A stretch of 64,000 bases of DNA from Chrysoperla carnea. Lineage: Eukaryota > Arthropoda > Insecta > Neuroptera > Chrysopidae. A program made the translations under genes and the position numbers. Each line of letters begins with the position of its first letter. The stretch's first letter is position 1. Below the pieces are notes generated by a model. The model was not told the origin of the DNA, ran no database searches, and worked only from the letters and a program-made list of their open reading frames with translations. The DNA is taken from the NCBI RefSeq assembly GCF_905475395.1, contig NC_058338.1:37268935-37332934 (forward strand). The letters are read 5' to 3'. Shown here one piece after another: positions 49,389 to 63,480 of this stretch.

Positions 49389-50818
49389 ATATAAATATCG
49401 AAATGATTATTGTACCAGTTGAACCAGTAGTCATAATTTTAGGATTATTTAAACATTTAATTTGGGCTAGGCTGGTATCGTAAGGTTGAATCAGTCATTG
49501 CCCTAAAGATATCTAGAGTATCACGTTTTCAATTATACAAAACGTCGTCAAAATTACAAACCTAAATCAATTTTGGATAATAAGAACAAAGAATATTTTA
49601 CTAATAAGTTTTTGGAACGGATTCTTAAAAAGACTTTTCATTATAAAATAATAAATAATATGTATGGTAACATTCAACACCATTTATACATACACATATG
49701 CATCCCTTTCCCCTTACGAATGAAGGTAGTAGCTTATAAATGTAGCAGGTGGTTAACATAGCTTATAGTATCTGACTTGACCAAAGTCTAAGTTCTACCA
49801 CTATTTTTTTACATAAACAATAATGATATTTTATTCGAACTTATTTTTAAATCCATCATTTACATTGTTATAAAACAATTTTAAAGCCTTTAGATCGACG
49901 TTGGTCGATCTTTCGACTATAAATAGAAGAAAAAAAGAAAAGGCGCGTCGCTAGGGCACTGTTATAATTACTAGACCGCCGCGAGTGTTGAGGCTTTTGC
50001 TTAGTCACTATCCAGCACGACAAGTCTAATTGTTTCCTCAGTATACTTAGAAAGTTTTTTATTCTATCAAAGAATCGACAATTCTTACAATTATCTTTTT
50101 ATGCACATAAGAGTTTTTATGAGTTTTCGCCGATGAAAGCTGATTTAAAATTAAATCTCGAAATAAAATTTTATGAAAAAAGACATACTGAATAACTATT
50201 ACAATTTAACTGAAAATATTCATAAAAAGTTGACCTAATAGCTAATGATATTAAGGTTAAACAGAAAAGGGGATCCTTTAAGACTTATTTTCAAAAAATA
50301 GTGTTTCAAGTCACCTGTTCAAAATAAAATTAGATACATTTGATTTCTAATAAATTATAATTATAATGAGTTTGTTGTACTCTTAGAACGTCAGCAGGCA
50401 TATGAAAACGTTTTTTTATATAAAAAAATTATTATAGTAGACTGTAGAATTGAACAGGGTAAATAGTATACTATTATTTTAAGGAGATAATGGATAAAAA
50501 AATAAGTGGTCCACCTGTGACATAAACTTAGTTGTTTCTATGTTAGTATGTTCCAATTGCTGCTTAATTTTTGTAAAATTTATTTAAAAGCAAACTTATG
50601 ATTTATGTAAAAATATAATTTATGTATTTACAGTAGAAAATTATAAATTGAATTTTTGTCTTTGCTATATGTAAAACATTTTAATAAATATGGTGGAAGC
50701 GCAAATAAATGTATAAGCATAATAAAAATTGATATTCTGCACAATTTAATTGCGTTTCCACCATTTATATACTGCATCTATAAACATTTGAGTACCCATA
50801 TTTTGGTTTAAGTTTAGG

Positions 50819-51082
50819 TGAGGTTAGGTTATATTGGCTGTTCACGAAGGATACACTTAGGCTATAGAGCCTATTGTGATACCATATATGTGTTTTACCA
50901 CCTTTCCGCTGATAATTTCATTTATCAGCTCCTCAATTTCAAAGGCTGAGTGCACCTACTTCATTCATATACCATGCACTACACCAGCCCATCACAACTA
51001 TTAATTAAATTAATTTTGTTGAAACAGTGGGAATCGAGCGGACGGAAGTGATTACGCCTTAACCAACTGAGCTAATAGGGCG
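50819..51082 (-). mobile_element. tRNA-derived SINE, copy 2
   Basis: On the minus strand the head reads CGCCCTATTAGCTCAGTTGG, a good tRNA 5' region with box A. The box B-like CTCGATTCCCAC is slightly decayed. The body and the AACCTAACC tail match the copy at 28926-29161. It has an extra about 35-bp insertion containing AGTGCACCTACTTCATTC. Confidence 0.8.
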
Positions 51083-53710
51083 ATTTTGTCCTAAAGAGGA
51101 GCAAATTCGAAATATTTAGCCTAAAAATTTCCAAAATTCAATAGTAGTTTGGTATACACATATACTCTAAGGCAACTAATCAATGATAAATCAAGATCTA
51201 GGGGGGGAGGGGGAGTTGCCACAGCCAATCTGCCGTTATTTTTGCCCATATCTATAAAGGTATGTTTATGTGCTTGTTTATGCATTTCCGTACGACAAAT
51301 AGTTAATTGCTCACCAATGCAATTTGTATAGAGCCAGATTTGTTTTTTTAATCGAATTAGGCCTTTGAGTGATTTTGCACAAAAATATTGTCAATTTTTG
51401 ATGATGTTCCCTAATTTTAGAACAAAACAAGGGCTGAAACCAAAAAGAAAACATATTTATTCAAGCCAAAATTTATGATGTGGGTGCATCAATTGCATCA
51501 CCATTGTACCACCACTCCAATTAAGATAATTTTCTTACAATATAAATGTAATTCCAATAAAAATGTCATCACAATAAGCACATATGTTTATCCAAAAAAT
51601 ATATCAACAAATTATCAACCGAAAATAATACAAAAACTACAATTACACGATGCATAACGAAGTACATATAATTACAAAATAATATTATTTAATAAATTAA
51701 TTAGAGACATATAAATAAGAAAATTGTTTCATGTCGTTTCTTTTTTTATTAAAAAAAAAAAATTCTAATTCTTACGTCAGTTGGTAAAGTCAGTAAAATG
51801 AAATTAAAAAAAAACTTATGAATAAAAATAAGACCAATTTGTTGTAACAAGACGCATGATACGATGGGGCATTGGAAGGAATACCGCTGTGTAAACAGTA
51901 CATCATTTAAACTCAGTCAATAGCATAAATTCAACATATGCTTAGAATATTGCATTTTATTAAAAAGGAGTTTTACTAGATTAAAGAATAGAATTGCCCT
52001 TACTTAAACTGTCTCCCTTAAGTCTACTCGCAAACAAAACAACCACCCTCCTTGTCTCCTCGATAATATTTTATTGTTACCGTTGGAATAATTTGTGGTA
52101 ACAAAAATTGATGTATGAGTTTCATTAACTGTAAGATAATTTCCCGCAATTTTTTCTAGAATTGTTAAAATGCATTGAAATTTACTTTAACTTAAAGCCA
52201 CTCGTAATATAAAATCGCAAAGGTATTTGCGTAGGGCTGATTTAAGTAATCACTGTGCGTTTATATTGGAAGCACATTAATATTTGCAATGTGGAAATCC
52301 TATCTTTACATCTTCCCAACGCTTCCAGAATTTTCTTCGGTAATCTAAACAACAGCAGCAGTCGATCTACAAATGACTCACCAGATTTTCATCAAAAGAA
52401 ACTAAATTCTGTTCAATTAAACCAAATTTTAAATTAAATATAAGTAAATTGAAAGTTTATTCGTTTGAGATCTGCAGGCAACTTGTAACGTCTTTCTAAT
52501 TTTGCCTTAGAAATACGTTTGTTATTTTTCTCTAGGCGCTTAGTTTTCGAAATAAAATTTCTAGAAAAATAAAAAATGCAATATTTGATTTTTTAATAAT
52601 TTATGTATCTATAGCCTCTCTGGCATCCGAGGGAATTCGCTTAGCTAACGCAGCTCCTGTGCTACGAATTTGTTTTATTTAAAATTCCATGGTAATTCAT
52701 TATGAAGTAGCAATTCGATGGTAATGCAAAAAAGGTGACATATTTCTACTAAGTGTAATTTTCGCTTATGACATTTAATTGCTTAATATTCATTTTTACA
52801 CTATTACGCATTTATTTATCAAAATTTGAAGAAATTTTGCAATTCAAATAAAAATTTTGATTTAAACGTTACAATATTTTATGCGTTTCAAAAAAAGAAC
52901 AGTTATAAATTTAAAATTCACATAAATTTATCTATGTAAATATAGATAGAATCCTAAAGTTAAGAGTGAGTTATGTCCACTATGATAAATAACTGTAATC
53001 TTTTTATTTCACTTTCAATTCATTGCCTGAAGTGTTAAATTTTATGGTTTAATTCATTCATTCTTCATCTAAAATCTATGCAAAACTAGATAAATAGATA
53101 CTAGTTTTCTGTAAAAAAAACATTAAAAAATAGCACACAGGGGTGAGAAATCAAAAACGACCAGTAAAAATAATTTATAACGTCTTTAAAATCCCATAAT
53201 CCCCTTCGATATAATGAATTTTTACCTATTTTTAATAGACTCCCTTATTAATATTTCATTTATTATTACTTGTTGCACAAATTTTTATTTCATCCCTCAC
53301 CCTCTAAGGGTGGGTATACATGTATTATATCACGTTTTCAATACAGATTTATTATTATATATATTATATTCACCTAATTATAATTAGTAAGTATGACTTT
53401 ACAAACAACTTTTTACTCTGATGAAATCTAGGAATAACTTTTATGTGAAAGGTGAGAGGGTACTTTTTTAATGTATTATTAAGTATTCGCATCTATTTTT
53501 TGAAAATTAACGGTAACAAACGCTATAATGAATAAATGGGTTTTATACTTCCATTAATAACGGAGCCCTCGTTTGCTGGACATTTGATATTCTCATTGAA
53601 TTCAACGTTTTTATTATGATTTTATTTAACGGAATTTTCCCAAAAATTTAAAAGCGATTATTAAGAAGAGAATACCAACAAATCTGGTACCTTCAAAATT
53701 AAGAAATAAC

Positions 53711-53790
53711 TAGCTGTATCCTGCCACGTTTCGCTGTGGCACATTATGGCTGCATGAATAACAAATGAAGAACAAAACAAAGCAAACTTT
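53711..53790 (+). repeat. Possible end fragment of a dispersed insect repeat
   Basis: CTAGCTGTATCCTGCCACGT followed by TTCGCTGTGGC resembles the 'CTAGCTGT..CCCGC..TTCGC' start of a repeat common in insects. Single short match, low weight. Confidence 0.3.
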
Positions 53791-54074
53791 TCCTAGAAGA
53801 TTAGACATAATATAAATTTTAGAAAATTTGATTTACCCTTGATAAAACTTACAGCTTTGTAATGTACACGTTGTGGTCTTTTATTTGATACCGTATCTGG
53901 GTATATTTGACAATGTTCGATTGTTCATCTCTTTTTCTACTTCCCAAATTCCCTTAGAGAGGGGGGAGGGGTTAAAAATCGATAAAAACAATCTTAGAAG
54001 CGACTTGTATTTCGTGTCAAAATTTGAGCTTAATCGATGCAAAGTTTTTCAAGTTTTTTTAAAATAAACCAACA

Positions 54075-54245
54075 TTTATATGCTGGATCATTTTAATATA
54101 TAATGGCTAAGTTCGTTTTGCAGTTAACCAATCAAAAAACAACTTAAACAAAAGTTGCAAAGTTTGCTGAGGGACGTTATGTGATTGGCTCTAGTTCTTC
54201 GGGTTGTTTAATATCCAATTTAGAACAACTAGTTTTCAAATTATT
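54075..54245 (+). repeat. Diverged relative of the 40.8-kb MITE
   Basis: GCTGGATCATTTTAA, ATGGCT, CTAGTTCTTCGGGTTG and CAATTTAGA recur in the order seen at 40834-40945. A matching right end was not found. Confidence 0.45.
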
Positions 54246-55139
54246 TTGTATTTTCTCTGAATTTACCAAGGCACGACTAATATATAACAAAGCGAGTATA
54301 AAATATACAAATACATTCATAATTAGAAAAATATTTAACCGAAACTCAATATGGTTATGAAACTTTCTTCAATTATAAAGATTAAACAACCCAACAAATG
54401 GTTTTTTTTCGTTGACCACTTAATAACGACATATCTCGATTATAAAATGTAAATTTTGGTTATAAAATTAAAATTCACTTTTGTACCAAAAAAAAAATTA
54501 TCATACAATATGTGTTAACTATTTTCCGGTTGAGAAAGCTTACTTGAAGTCTAATAATAATCATTTTACTCGCCATAATCTTGATCAAATATCTAGCGTG
54601 TGCACGATATAATTTTTAATGTCATCTGCTGCTTCTTCACTGACCAAGTCACTTCTTTATTAAGCCTGGTATATCTACCTATGTTAACCAAGACGAAGAC
54701 GATTGTAATAGGAATGACTCTCCATTGGTATTAGATAGAAAAAAAACTACCATAAGATAAAGATCCATATAAAAGGTAATACTAATAAGTAATAATATGT
54801 ATACAGTGGCGTGTGCCATTCGGCGTACGATGTGCATCTTATTAACATAATATTAATATACAAATACTTGTAGTAACCTTTTGTTTTACGTCAAGATCGT
54901 GTAGTAGGTATGAATGTTTTTAAAAAGAGGTAACACCCTAATTCCCTTCCGGGCATAGAAGACATTGAAAGATCTTGAGACATTGATAAATAATTATATT
55001 TTATATACAATATTTAACACAGTGGTCGTGAATTGTCTGCTAGGTTAAGTGGATGTTGAACACTGATGTAGGGTTTCATAATTGTAAACTTTCCATTTTT
55101 GCTCCAATTTACTGTATCAATTTTTGTATTATATAAATG

Positions 55140-55300
55140 CGTATTTCGACTACCACGTAGTCATCATCAGTATGAATTAGCTAATTATAATGACGTAAGT
55201 TGCCGAGAGAGTTAGGCGCAATCGACTTTAACCGTTAGACTACTTAGACTTAGGTTGTGGGTTCGAACCCAGACAGCGGAAATCTGATCAGTTATAATTA
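55140..55300 (+). repeat. tRNA-like SINE head or tRNA pseudogene
   Basis: TTGCCGAGAGAGTTAGGCGC (A-box-like) is followed about 45 nt later by TGGGTTCGAACCCA (a perfect T-arm/B-box). This is the layout of a long-variable-arm tRNA head. A clean acceptor stem was not found. Upstream at 55142-55170, TTTCGACTACCACGTAGTC and ATCATCAGT look transposon-derived. Confidence 0.45.
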
Positions 55301-58039
55301 ATGGAGCGGTAAATGAGTCTGTTAAAAATATTCAGAACTTGAGCTCCCTAGAATTATAAAAGGGCTTTAAATATCTTCTCACAAACGATGCAGCAGATGC
55401 AGCTTTTCTTGATTATAGCAAGAGAGCAACAAACAGATCTTATAGTTCTTCTGATGGCGTTCTTCTTTTTTTCAACCTCCTCCAAAATTTAGAACCCGGA
55501 TTTTGTCTGCAACTAAGACAAAAGTCCATGATAGGCCGAATAATGATTATTTCCACCACAGGTAAGTTTGGAAGTAAAAAAGGTTACTTTCATCTCCGGT
55601 ATCATTTAAGTTCTAGAAGAACGGGAAAGTTTTACAATGGTCATTTTTTGGAACGGAACCCTTTAAAAACTATTATGACGAAAATTATTACGTATGTTGT
55701 GTAAGGAATGATATACTTTCTTTCTATTTGATAAAGAAAAATGTAAGAATACGCACTCACATATGCAGACGCGACTGTTGTTTCATTTTTACATCACGAT
55801 ACAGATTTTAAGATAGAGAACAGGTGCATTCTCGAAGTATAAGAGATGACGTTTATGGAGTTATTTTTTTTATAGTTTTATAAACCCTATAATTTATTAA
55901 GATCATATTCTTTGAATAACTTTTTTTAATAAATATTTTGATAATCTAAATATTTGAACTATCCTCCTATGCTTTGATTTGAATTCAAAAAAATCCCTAT
56001 TTAGGGTAAAGATGGATTCAGTTAAAATAATCTCAAAATTCACTAGAATTTCGCTATCTATAGTCAAAAAAGAGCTATAAATCTTGATATTGTTAATGTT
56101 ATTGTAGGTTCAATTTTCTATTTGTCACAAAAACCACAGCAATAAAATTCGAAAAAGAAATACTAAAATAATACAATATCCTTAAATTTTAATTCTGTTT
56201 CTCCCTGGCACTTATTAACTTAAATTTGATACAAAAGATCGCAATTCCCTTGAATATAATGGTTGCAAAAATCAAAATTCCCACATATTTAAAGAAAACA
56301 AAAATCAAATATTGAAAATATTCCGATAATAATAATAGTTCCCACGATTTAGAATCCCGATTACGCAACTGATGTATAATAATGGTAAAAGTGCATTACA
56401 ATAAATTCGTCACCATTATAAATGGCATAAATACAGAAGACAAAAAAAAAAAAATAAGCGGCCGGTGCCCCCTTTTTGTATATCCGGGTAAAAATTGTAA
56501 AATTGTAGGGGTCCCGTTATAGAACTGTGTACTATATGTAAACTGCATCGTTGCATTTTTGCAAAGACATAAAAAACAATTGCGTGTTTGTTGATCATAG
56601 AAGATCGTCTTCAGATATACCCACATATATTCATTAATCTTCGACTAAAACAAACCTTCTTCATCGTGTTTTTAAATATCCAGGTGTATTGTAAGAGTTT
56701 TACGACATTTCTTGGTGCAACAACCCTAAGAATTTTTTTCATTTTTATTATGTGTTTACATTTGCAAGTTATTGAACTAAGAAAATATATTTTTAGCTGA
56801 ATTAGAAAAGGATATTAACCTATTTTTTTGTTTAATATATTTTTGCTTTTAATAAATGTTTCTTCCGTAATGTTATTATGAGGGTTTATTGAGTTATTTG
56901 TTTTTGTAAATAAGGTGTTTTTCTTTGCATTTAAAAAGGGTAATGACTTTTATAAGACGGAGTTCTTATTGTTTATATACCCATCTCTCTCCATTGACAT
57001 TTCATCTAATTTTCGTAATTCTGGGCATGTTTTATCTCGTTTACAAAAATCTGTAGCTATGTGAGAGTGACATTAATTCGGTGAGTTGATGTGATTTGTA
57101 TACCGAATGTATCAGAAAATTGATCTATATTCGAAGGGCTAATAGGCTATGTTATTTTCGCTATAAATCAAATGTTTTCGAAGAGGTACGATGACTAAGT
57201 ATTCGAAAACTGTTAGTGGTAGAGCAAAATTTAAAAAGGAAACACTTTTTGTCATTAAAATATCACCATTTTTTGTTCATAATTTTTTCGACAACCCAAA
57301 GTTTCTTATTCACAAAGTTCCAAAAGGGAGATCTTAAACAAACGGTTAGAGATAAAGCATGACTCTAAATTACCAAAATATTTCTAATCAAAATACCAAC
57401 AAGATTTGTGAGTAAAAGTTTTTCGAAAACGAGGCAAGTTCGGTTCAAATCCTAATTTTTAGGTCTCAGCTCCAAAGGGGTTCGTTTCCGATCACATGCT
57501 TATCATACCAAAAATAGAATCACTTTTTTTCTATCATTTTGTGGTAAAAATTTGTTTTATAATTAAAAAGTATAACATTTATTTTAAAAAAATAACAAAA
57601 TATAAAAATAATTTTTTTTTCATTATTAAAATCTAACACCTTGAGAAATAAGGGGATTTTTATAGTTATAGAATAATATACAATATAACATAGTCTTATA
57701 ATATATAGTACAGTATAGTAGGTACTTTAGGACAGACAGGTGTGAATTGAAGTAATACAATGATGGAGAATCGAAGACAAAACGATACGATATTACAATA
57801 GTAAACACAATGTTATATAAAAGACAAGAAGTTCAAAGGATGATATAATTATTTGAAAGCATATGTGTACAAGGATAGGTTATTTTATAGACAGTGTATG
57901 CAATTAATACACAAGACACGGTTATTGTTGATTACGTTATAAAAAATTAAATGATATTATAATCAGTTTATAATATTAATCCTCTATTCTATATTTCACA
58001 AAAAAAAAAAAATTGTAAAAAAAAACGGCAAAAAAATTA

Positions 58040-58115
58040 TACAGCTACAAGGAATTAAACCCCAAGCCTCTCGCTTGTGCAATTTTAAATCTCTAGACCA
58101 CAGATGATGTACTAT
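58040..58115 (-). repeat. Weak tRNA-like sequence
   Basis: On the minus strand TGTGGTCTAGAGATTT and, about 25 nt on, GGGGTTTAATTCCTTGTAGC suggest decayed A and B boxes. It is too diverged to name. Confidence 0.3.
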
Positions 58116-59194
58116 GGTCTAGGACATAGGTAAAATTTATTCACTTCACAAACAATTTACCTTGTTTATTAACTTAAATATTATGCAACAACGAAAATTT
58201 GTGTTAACGTCAGAATTCAATCTAACAGTGTTTTCTTATCTTTCTATAAATCCAAAAATATATAAACACTTGAAATTAGGAAAATTTCAAACATTTCTAG
58301 AAATTGATAGCGATTTGTTGAATGATTTGAATATTCTTAGTTTTATTATATTCAATGGTTCTAGAAGCTTCACGGTAAGAAATTTTTTGCTGATATCACT
58401 ATGTAATTATGTAAGTTTTTATACCATATAGTATTGTAAATAACACCATAGTTATGGGTCTTACGGCATTATTAGATACAGTATTATCAGATACATTTTG
58501 AGTATCTGTCCACTATGCAATACCGGCATTGTAATAAACGTCATGCATTTCTTACCGTGTACCTTCGTGGATTTTGCAGGCTGGCAACAAATGTGAGTGT
58601 TTAATTCCACTCTTTTTTTTTTATAAAAAAAAAAAAGAAGAAATTAAATTAAATGTCTACCTAAGGTCTATTATATGGAATAATATCAAAGTCATGACGC
58701 AACCAAAAATTATCTTATTATAGTAATTAATATTAATTAGAATTAAAAAATTTATTGAACTTTGATGCTAATTATACTTATTTAAATAAATTATTTTCTG
58801 TATATACAACAAATTTTGCACTATTTCACCTGTGTGTATTACTACATATTCTTCAATACAAAAGGAAGTTGTTATCTTTTTTGCATAAAATTAAAAAAAA
58901 TTAATCCTATATATAAAAAAAAGTTATCTATGTAATAATAATTATGGAAGTTCATTGTCACTTTTATGGCATCAAATAATGATATCATAATTGAAATCGA
59001 AAGTTTGTTAAAAATTAATCATAGACTGTAAGATGTGACAGATATGGATGCGTCTTTTTCAATTCTTTTTTGGCTAAGAGAGGGTTCCAAAGTATTTTAG
59101 ACTTTACTAGAATGATATATTTCTGAAGTTGTCGTAAGGATAATTATTTAAAAAGAAGACAAAACTATTATTTCAACGAGAAAAAATTTATATA

Positions 59195-59272
59195 TGCATC
59201 CATACAATTCTATAATTAAAGTAGTGTATCGTTACCATGGAAAGGCCTCCAATAAAACTCACGCACGATGCA
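59195..59272 (-). repeat. 78-bp dispersed repeat, copy B (inverted relative to copy A)
   Basis: Reverse complement of 43388-43465 with about four differences. The 15.8-kb separation and inverted orientation fit two independent insertions. Confidence 0.75.
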
Positions 59273-61689
59273 AATATGTATCCGTAAGAAAAACTACTTT
59301 TTATATAACAATACAAATATATCTTTTATACATAAAACATACAAAAATGTGTAACAAAAAAATTTTTCTCCCTTAAAAATTGTTTATTTTAAACAACAAA
59401 ATTTAACAATACTATGTTTTCTATAAAAAGAGATTTCTTACGACATATCCAAACAATAAACGAATTTTTGTGTTACTTGGGGTATATTTTTATAATTTGA
59501 TTGCCCAACAGATCAAAGTAAATAATTCTGCTAATTTTGTATTTGTTACATATATTATTTGATTTTATATCCGGTCTAGATTATATGAAGAAATATCTTA
59601 TTTACTTAAGATTATTTATAAAAATTAACTAAAATGTATCAGCTGTCTCATGGATATCGTTTTCATGGTCGTTTAATATTCAATCAAAAGACTTCTTTTT
59701 ACGACAATAAAGTGTGACTTATTTGTTTAAAGTCATATTTTACTGACCCATATAATCGTATCTTGTCAATGAATATGACAAGGTAAGATACAGCTTGACA
59801 TTTAGTTCCATCCAGGTATATATTATTATCTAGCAACCTAAATGTTTTCTTCCGATCGTATTCAATAAGATTAGAATCAAGGATTACGCGATAGATCAAG
59901 GATTGCATTCTTACGTAATATTTTGTAAGTCGAAATGTAATATTAGAAATTTGGAGAAATATTATGTACCCTTACATGGGTACACAATTTTTAACCATCC
60001 TTACGTAATTAATGAATGACTCCGAAAGGCATTACCTCTTGAAGCGAATTATAAATACCTACTCATTTAATCCAAAATATTTAACCAAAGGTACAACAAT
60101 TTTCTAAGAAATTCAATTTTTGGAAAACAAAGAAATAAATATAATTTATTGCTGGAGCCAAATTTTAATTTGATATCCTCTGCCCGATTTATAACCTAAA
60201 GTCCCAAAAAGGCGTTTTTTAGGATATCTGTTTTATTATGATATCGAATGAGATCGTATAAAAGTTCATATATTTGGATAAAAATTATTATGTGTTTCAT
60301 TAATTAGAATTTCATTCGGTGTGGTTTTACATGTTCAAATTTCGCAAAGATTTCATATAAACCTGCCCATCTTCGCGAATTGCTCATGACAAATTACAGA
60401 CGACAGTACCTAATCAGCCTCCAAAGATACATCAACTCTTTGCTATGGTATGAATCAATTAGTATACAAAAATTTTGATTTGAGACTTGTGACAATCAAC
60501 ATTTTCACATTTCTTGTTTAAAAATGAAAGCTAGAAAGCTACCAGACCAAAAAAATATTAAATTTCGAAATATAGGACAATTAAAGATTGCATGCCAAAA
60601 AATTCTGCTTATATTTTGACGCATTATATTTAAAACAAGTTGGTTACTATCCTAGTAGGTTAAGTACGGCAGATAAGTATGTCTGAAGTTCAAATACCTT
60701 TTCACAGTAGGCGCAAATCAAGCATTCAAAAACAAAAGACTACTTTACAATAGACATTTAAAAATACAAATAATAATGTCTACAAAATCTTTAGCAAGGC
60801 AGCAGACGTTTAGGGATTATAGCGAAAAGAAATTTACAATAGAAATACGTCATATTATGATGGGGTGCAATCAAAAGGTACTATAAACATAGGTTAACTT
60901 CTCGACGGTGCAACAGACCCCGTCAGTCGAACGTATACTACATACTCCGTTAAGATATAGGTACAATGAAGAGTACTACAGCTGCCGCCATGCCAGCCTT
61001 GTTATGTGTCCCCAAGACATTATTATTGAACTTAGACATAGTATAAAAGGTCGATAAAGGTTTTTTTTTGTTAATACCTTTCTTCAAATGATTTTTTTTT
61101 CAATATACAATGTCTTCATAATTTTTTGTCGTCCAATTATTTATTGGCAATAGTTTATCAACCCCCCAAAAAGTATCACACATATGCTTATTATTTATAT
61201 GGTAAATTTTGTATAACTATTGTAATCTAAAAATAGGGTAGTTTTTTTTCTTTTGCTATTGTATAATAGAAATTTTCTATTATTCTTAAGGATCACTGTT
61301 TTTTTTTTAAGTAAATATTTTTTTTTGGTAAGTTTAAGGGATGAAATATTAATATTTTCTTAGCCGTTTTTATATCAAAAAATTAATAAACTCCTAAAAC
61401 GTCTGTTGTTATACGAGGAGCGACAGTTGAAATAATTCACATCCCGAGATAAATTTCTTATCGCAATTAATTACAGTAAGAAAAATTTCTGACTACTCGC
61501 AAAATATTATGGATTAGAAAAAAATATATTAAGGAGTTTTTATAAAGGAATATGAAGGTCCAATAAATTCGCCAGTTTCCCTTAGGACACAAATTTATAG
61601 TGCTTATAACAAAGCAAAAAAGACCACTTAGTTTTATAATTAAAGCTTTTTAATTTGAACAGCATTAATTGGAAATAAGCGGATTCGAA

Positions 61690-61860
61690 ATCTTCGCATC
61701 TGTTTACATCTACACATATACAACGCTTTGTCCCGAATGATTGATTGACTGACTGACGGAGTAACGTACAACCTAAAAAGTTTCACCTTTTGAATGCTTT
61801 ATTAGCAGCAAGTAACATGGGCTGTATTTTTTTTTTTTTAATGAGGTTTTTGAACGAGTA
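61690..61860 (+). repeat. Dispersed insect-type repeat fragment
   Basis: TTGTCCCGAATGATTGATTG and GACTGACTGACGGAG are followed by AGCAAGTAACATGGGCTGTA and a T-run. It shares the last part with 26645-26690 in UBA5 intron 3. Confidence 0.45.
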
Positions 61861-63319
61861 ATGCGGTGATATCGCTTATTCCGGACCTAATAATAAAAAA
61901 AAATCGAATCCTGGCTACAGATAAATTATAAAACTATAAATTCTATATCTAAAGGCAACCTTACTTTCAATAGTGCATCTTGTAAACATATGCTAAATTT
62001 TTCTTTTCTTTTACATTAAAGATGTTTTTTAACCTTTTCTTACCAAAAGTTGCTTTTGATAAAATCACATAAGTATCCTTTTTTTTAAATAAAGAAAGAT
62101 GTTTTAAAAAAAATTTTGAAAAAGATATCGTAACTTTTGTTGTTTAATTGTTCAACCAAGAAAAAAAAAATTGAAAGTGCAAAAAATATAAAATCACTAC
62201 CTGATCAACACACAATCAAAATCAAAATTTATGATTTTTAATTCAATGACCTAACTTCAAGGATAATAAATTGACGAAAGAAGAAAAAAACTATCCAAGA
62301 AATAGGCAGAGAGCACCTGGGCTGATTCAATGCTATTGTATTTTATTTTGCATACGTTTTGTCTACCTAAGAAGCTATTACGTACATTACTTTCTTACAT
62401 AGAGTCTCGTGCCACCACCTGGGCCGTTCGACTATTAACATCCATCCAGACCAACATAAGATCTTTCTATAGGGACAAGCAGTCTGTGTTCATTGAAATC
62501 ATATTCAATGCATTTTTTATTCAAGAAATGCATACATCAAAATAATCGGGACCATATTTAGTTTAAGGTTTGTTCTATTAAACAAAAAAGAAACACCCCC
62601 TCTCAATAGAATTGTGTCGCGTGTCTTACGTAAGGGATATTATGATCGAGGATCGGTCTGCTGTCCTTAAAATGTTGTTTTTTCTTATCTATAAAAGTCA
62701 GAAATACATTTGACTCATTTATTTTGAATTCTGAATCGTATTTCAACCAGGTGTATATACGGTTTTTTGTTGAAAGTATCAAGTAATTTGGTGTTTACAT
62801 TGTGATATTATGTCAATTTTTGATAAACATTTTTTACTAAAATAATATCGATACATGCTTTTAATAGGTTTGTAGATCAAAGTTTTTTTTTGATACATCT
62901 GCTTGGCTTTAGTTTTTATATATTTAAAAAAAAATGTTGTCATTTTTGTTAAAATTTGGAATAAAATAGTAAATATACCTAAATGCGTATCGATAATACA
63001 ATTCCAAAGTGCTTTCGAAGGTGCAATGAGGAAGTTTAGTGTAATTAAAGAATCCAAGAGGTCTAGCGAATTTGGAAAGTAAAATTTAATAACATTTCAA
63101 GGATTTCCTGGACTAAAAATAATGTTTATCAGATTAAAACAATTGAAAACTAATTTCAGTTGCTTTAATTTGAAGTGGTATTCAATTTGAATGTATATTG
63201 ATTATGTTTGATGAAAATCGAATGAGATCTGTAAAAAGCATAGTCTTTTACAGACTTTTATTTTTTCCTTTTTCACAATATGTCGTCTGGTGGTCGCCAT
63301 ATTGAATTTTCATGAATGC

Positions 63320-63480
63320 GATATCTTCAGTGAGCCACCCAAGGTTTAGACAAATCGATTGACGTAAGAATCATCAAAATCGGGTCACGTGTTTGGTCTC
63401 TAGTGTGTTACAAAACAACACATAACCACTCCTTTGAGTCGTGCAGTCGGGTAAAAACATACATAAATTCTTAGTCGCAC
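63320..63480 (-). repeat. Dispersed repeat copy, inverted relative to 23650-23840
   Basis: GACAAATCGATTGACG, AGAATCATCAAAATCGG, TTTGGTCTCTAG, CCACTCCTTTGAG and CAGTCGGGTA are the reverse complements of the blocks at 23.65-23.84 kb, in mirrored order. The central microsatellite is absent in this copy. Confidence 0.6.

Noticed and set aside
49900-50060. GC-richer patch looked at as a possible tRNA or snRNA gene
   Set aside because: No paired A and B boxes and no cloverleaf-compatible stems could be drawn.
57435-57470. GGTTCAAATCC as a possible B-box of a tRNA
   Set aside because: No A-box or acceptor stem at the right distance.
62330-63057. Open frames of 71 and 92 codons near the right end
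   Set aside because: AT-driven composition, no recognisable motif, no splice context that extends them.
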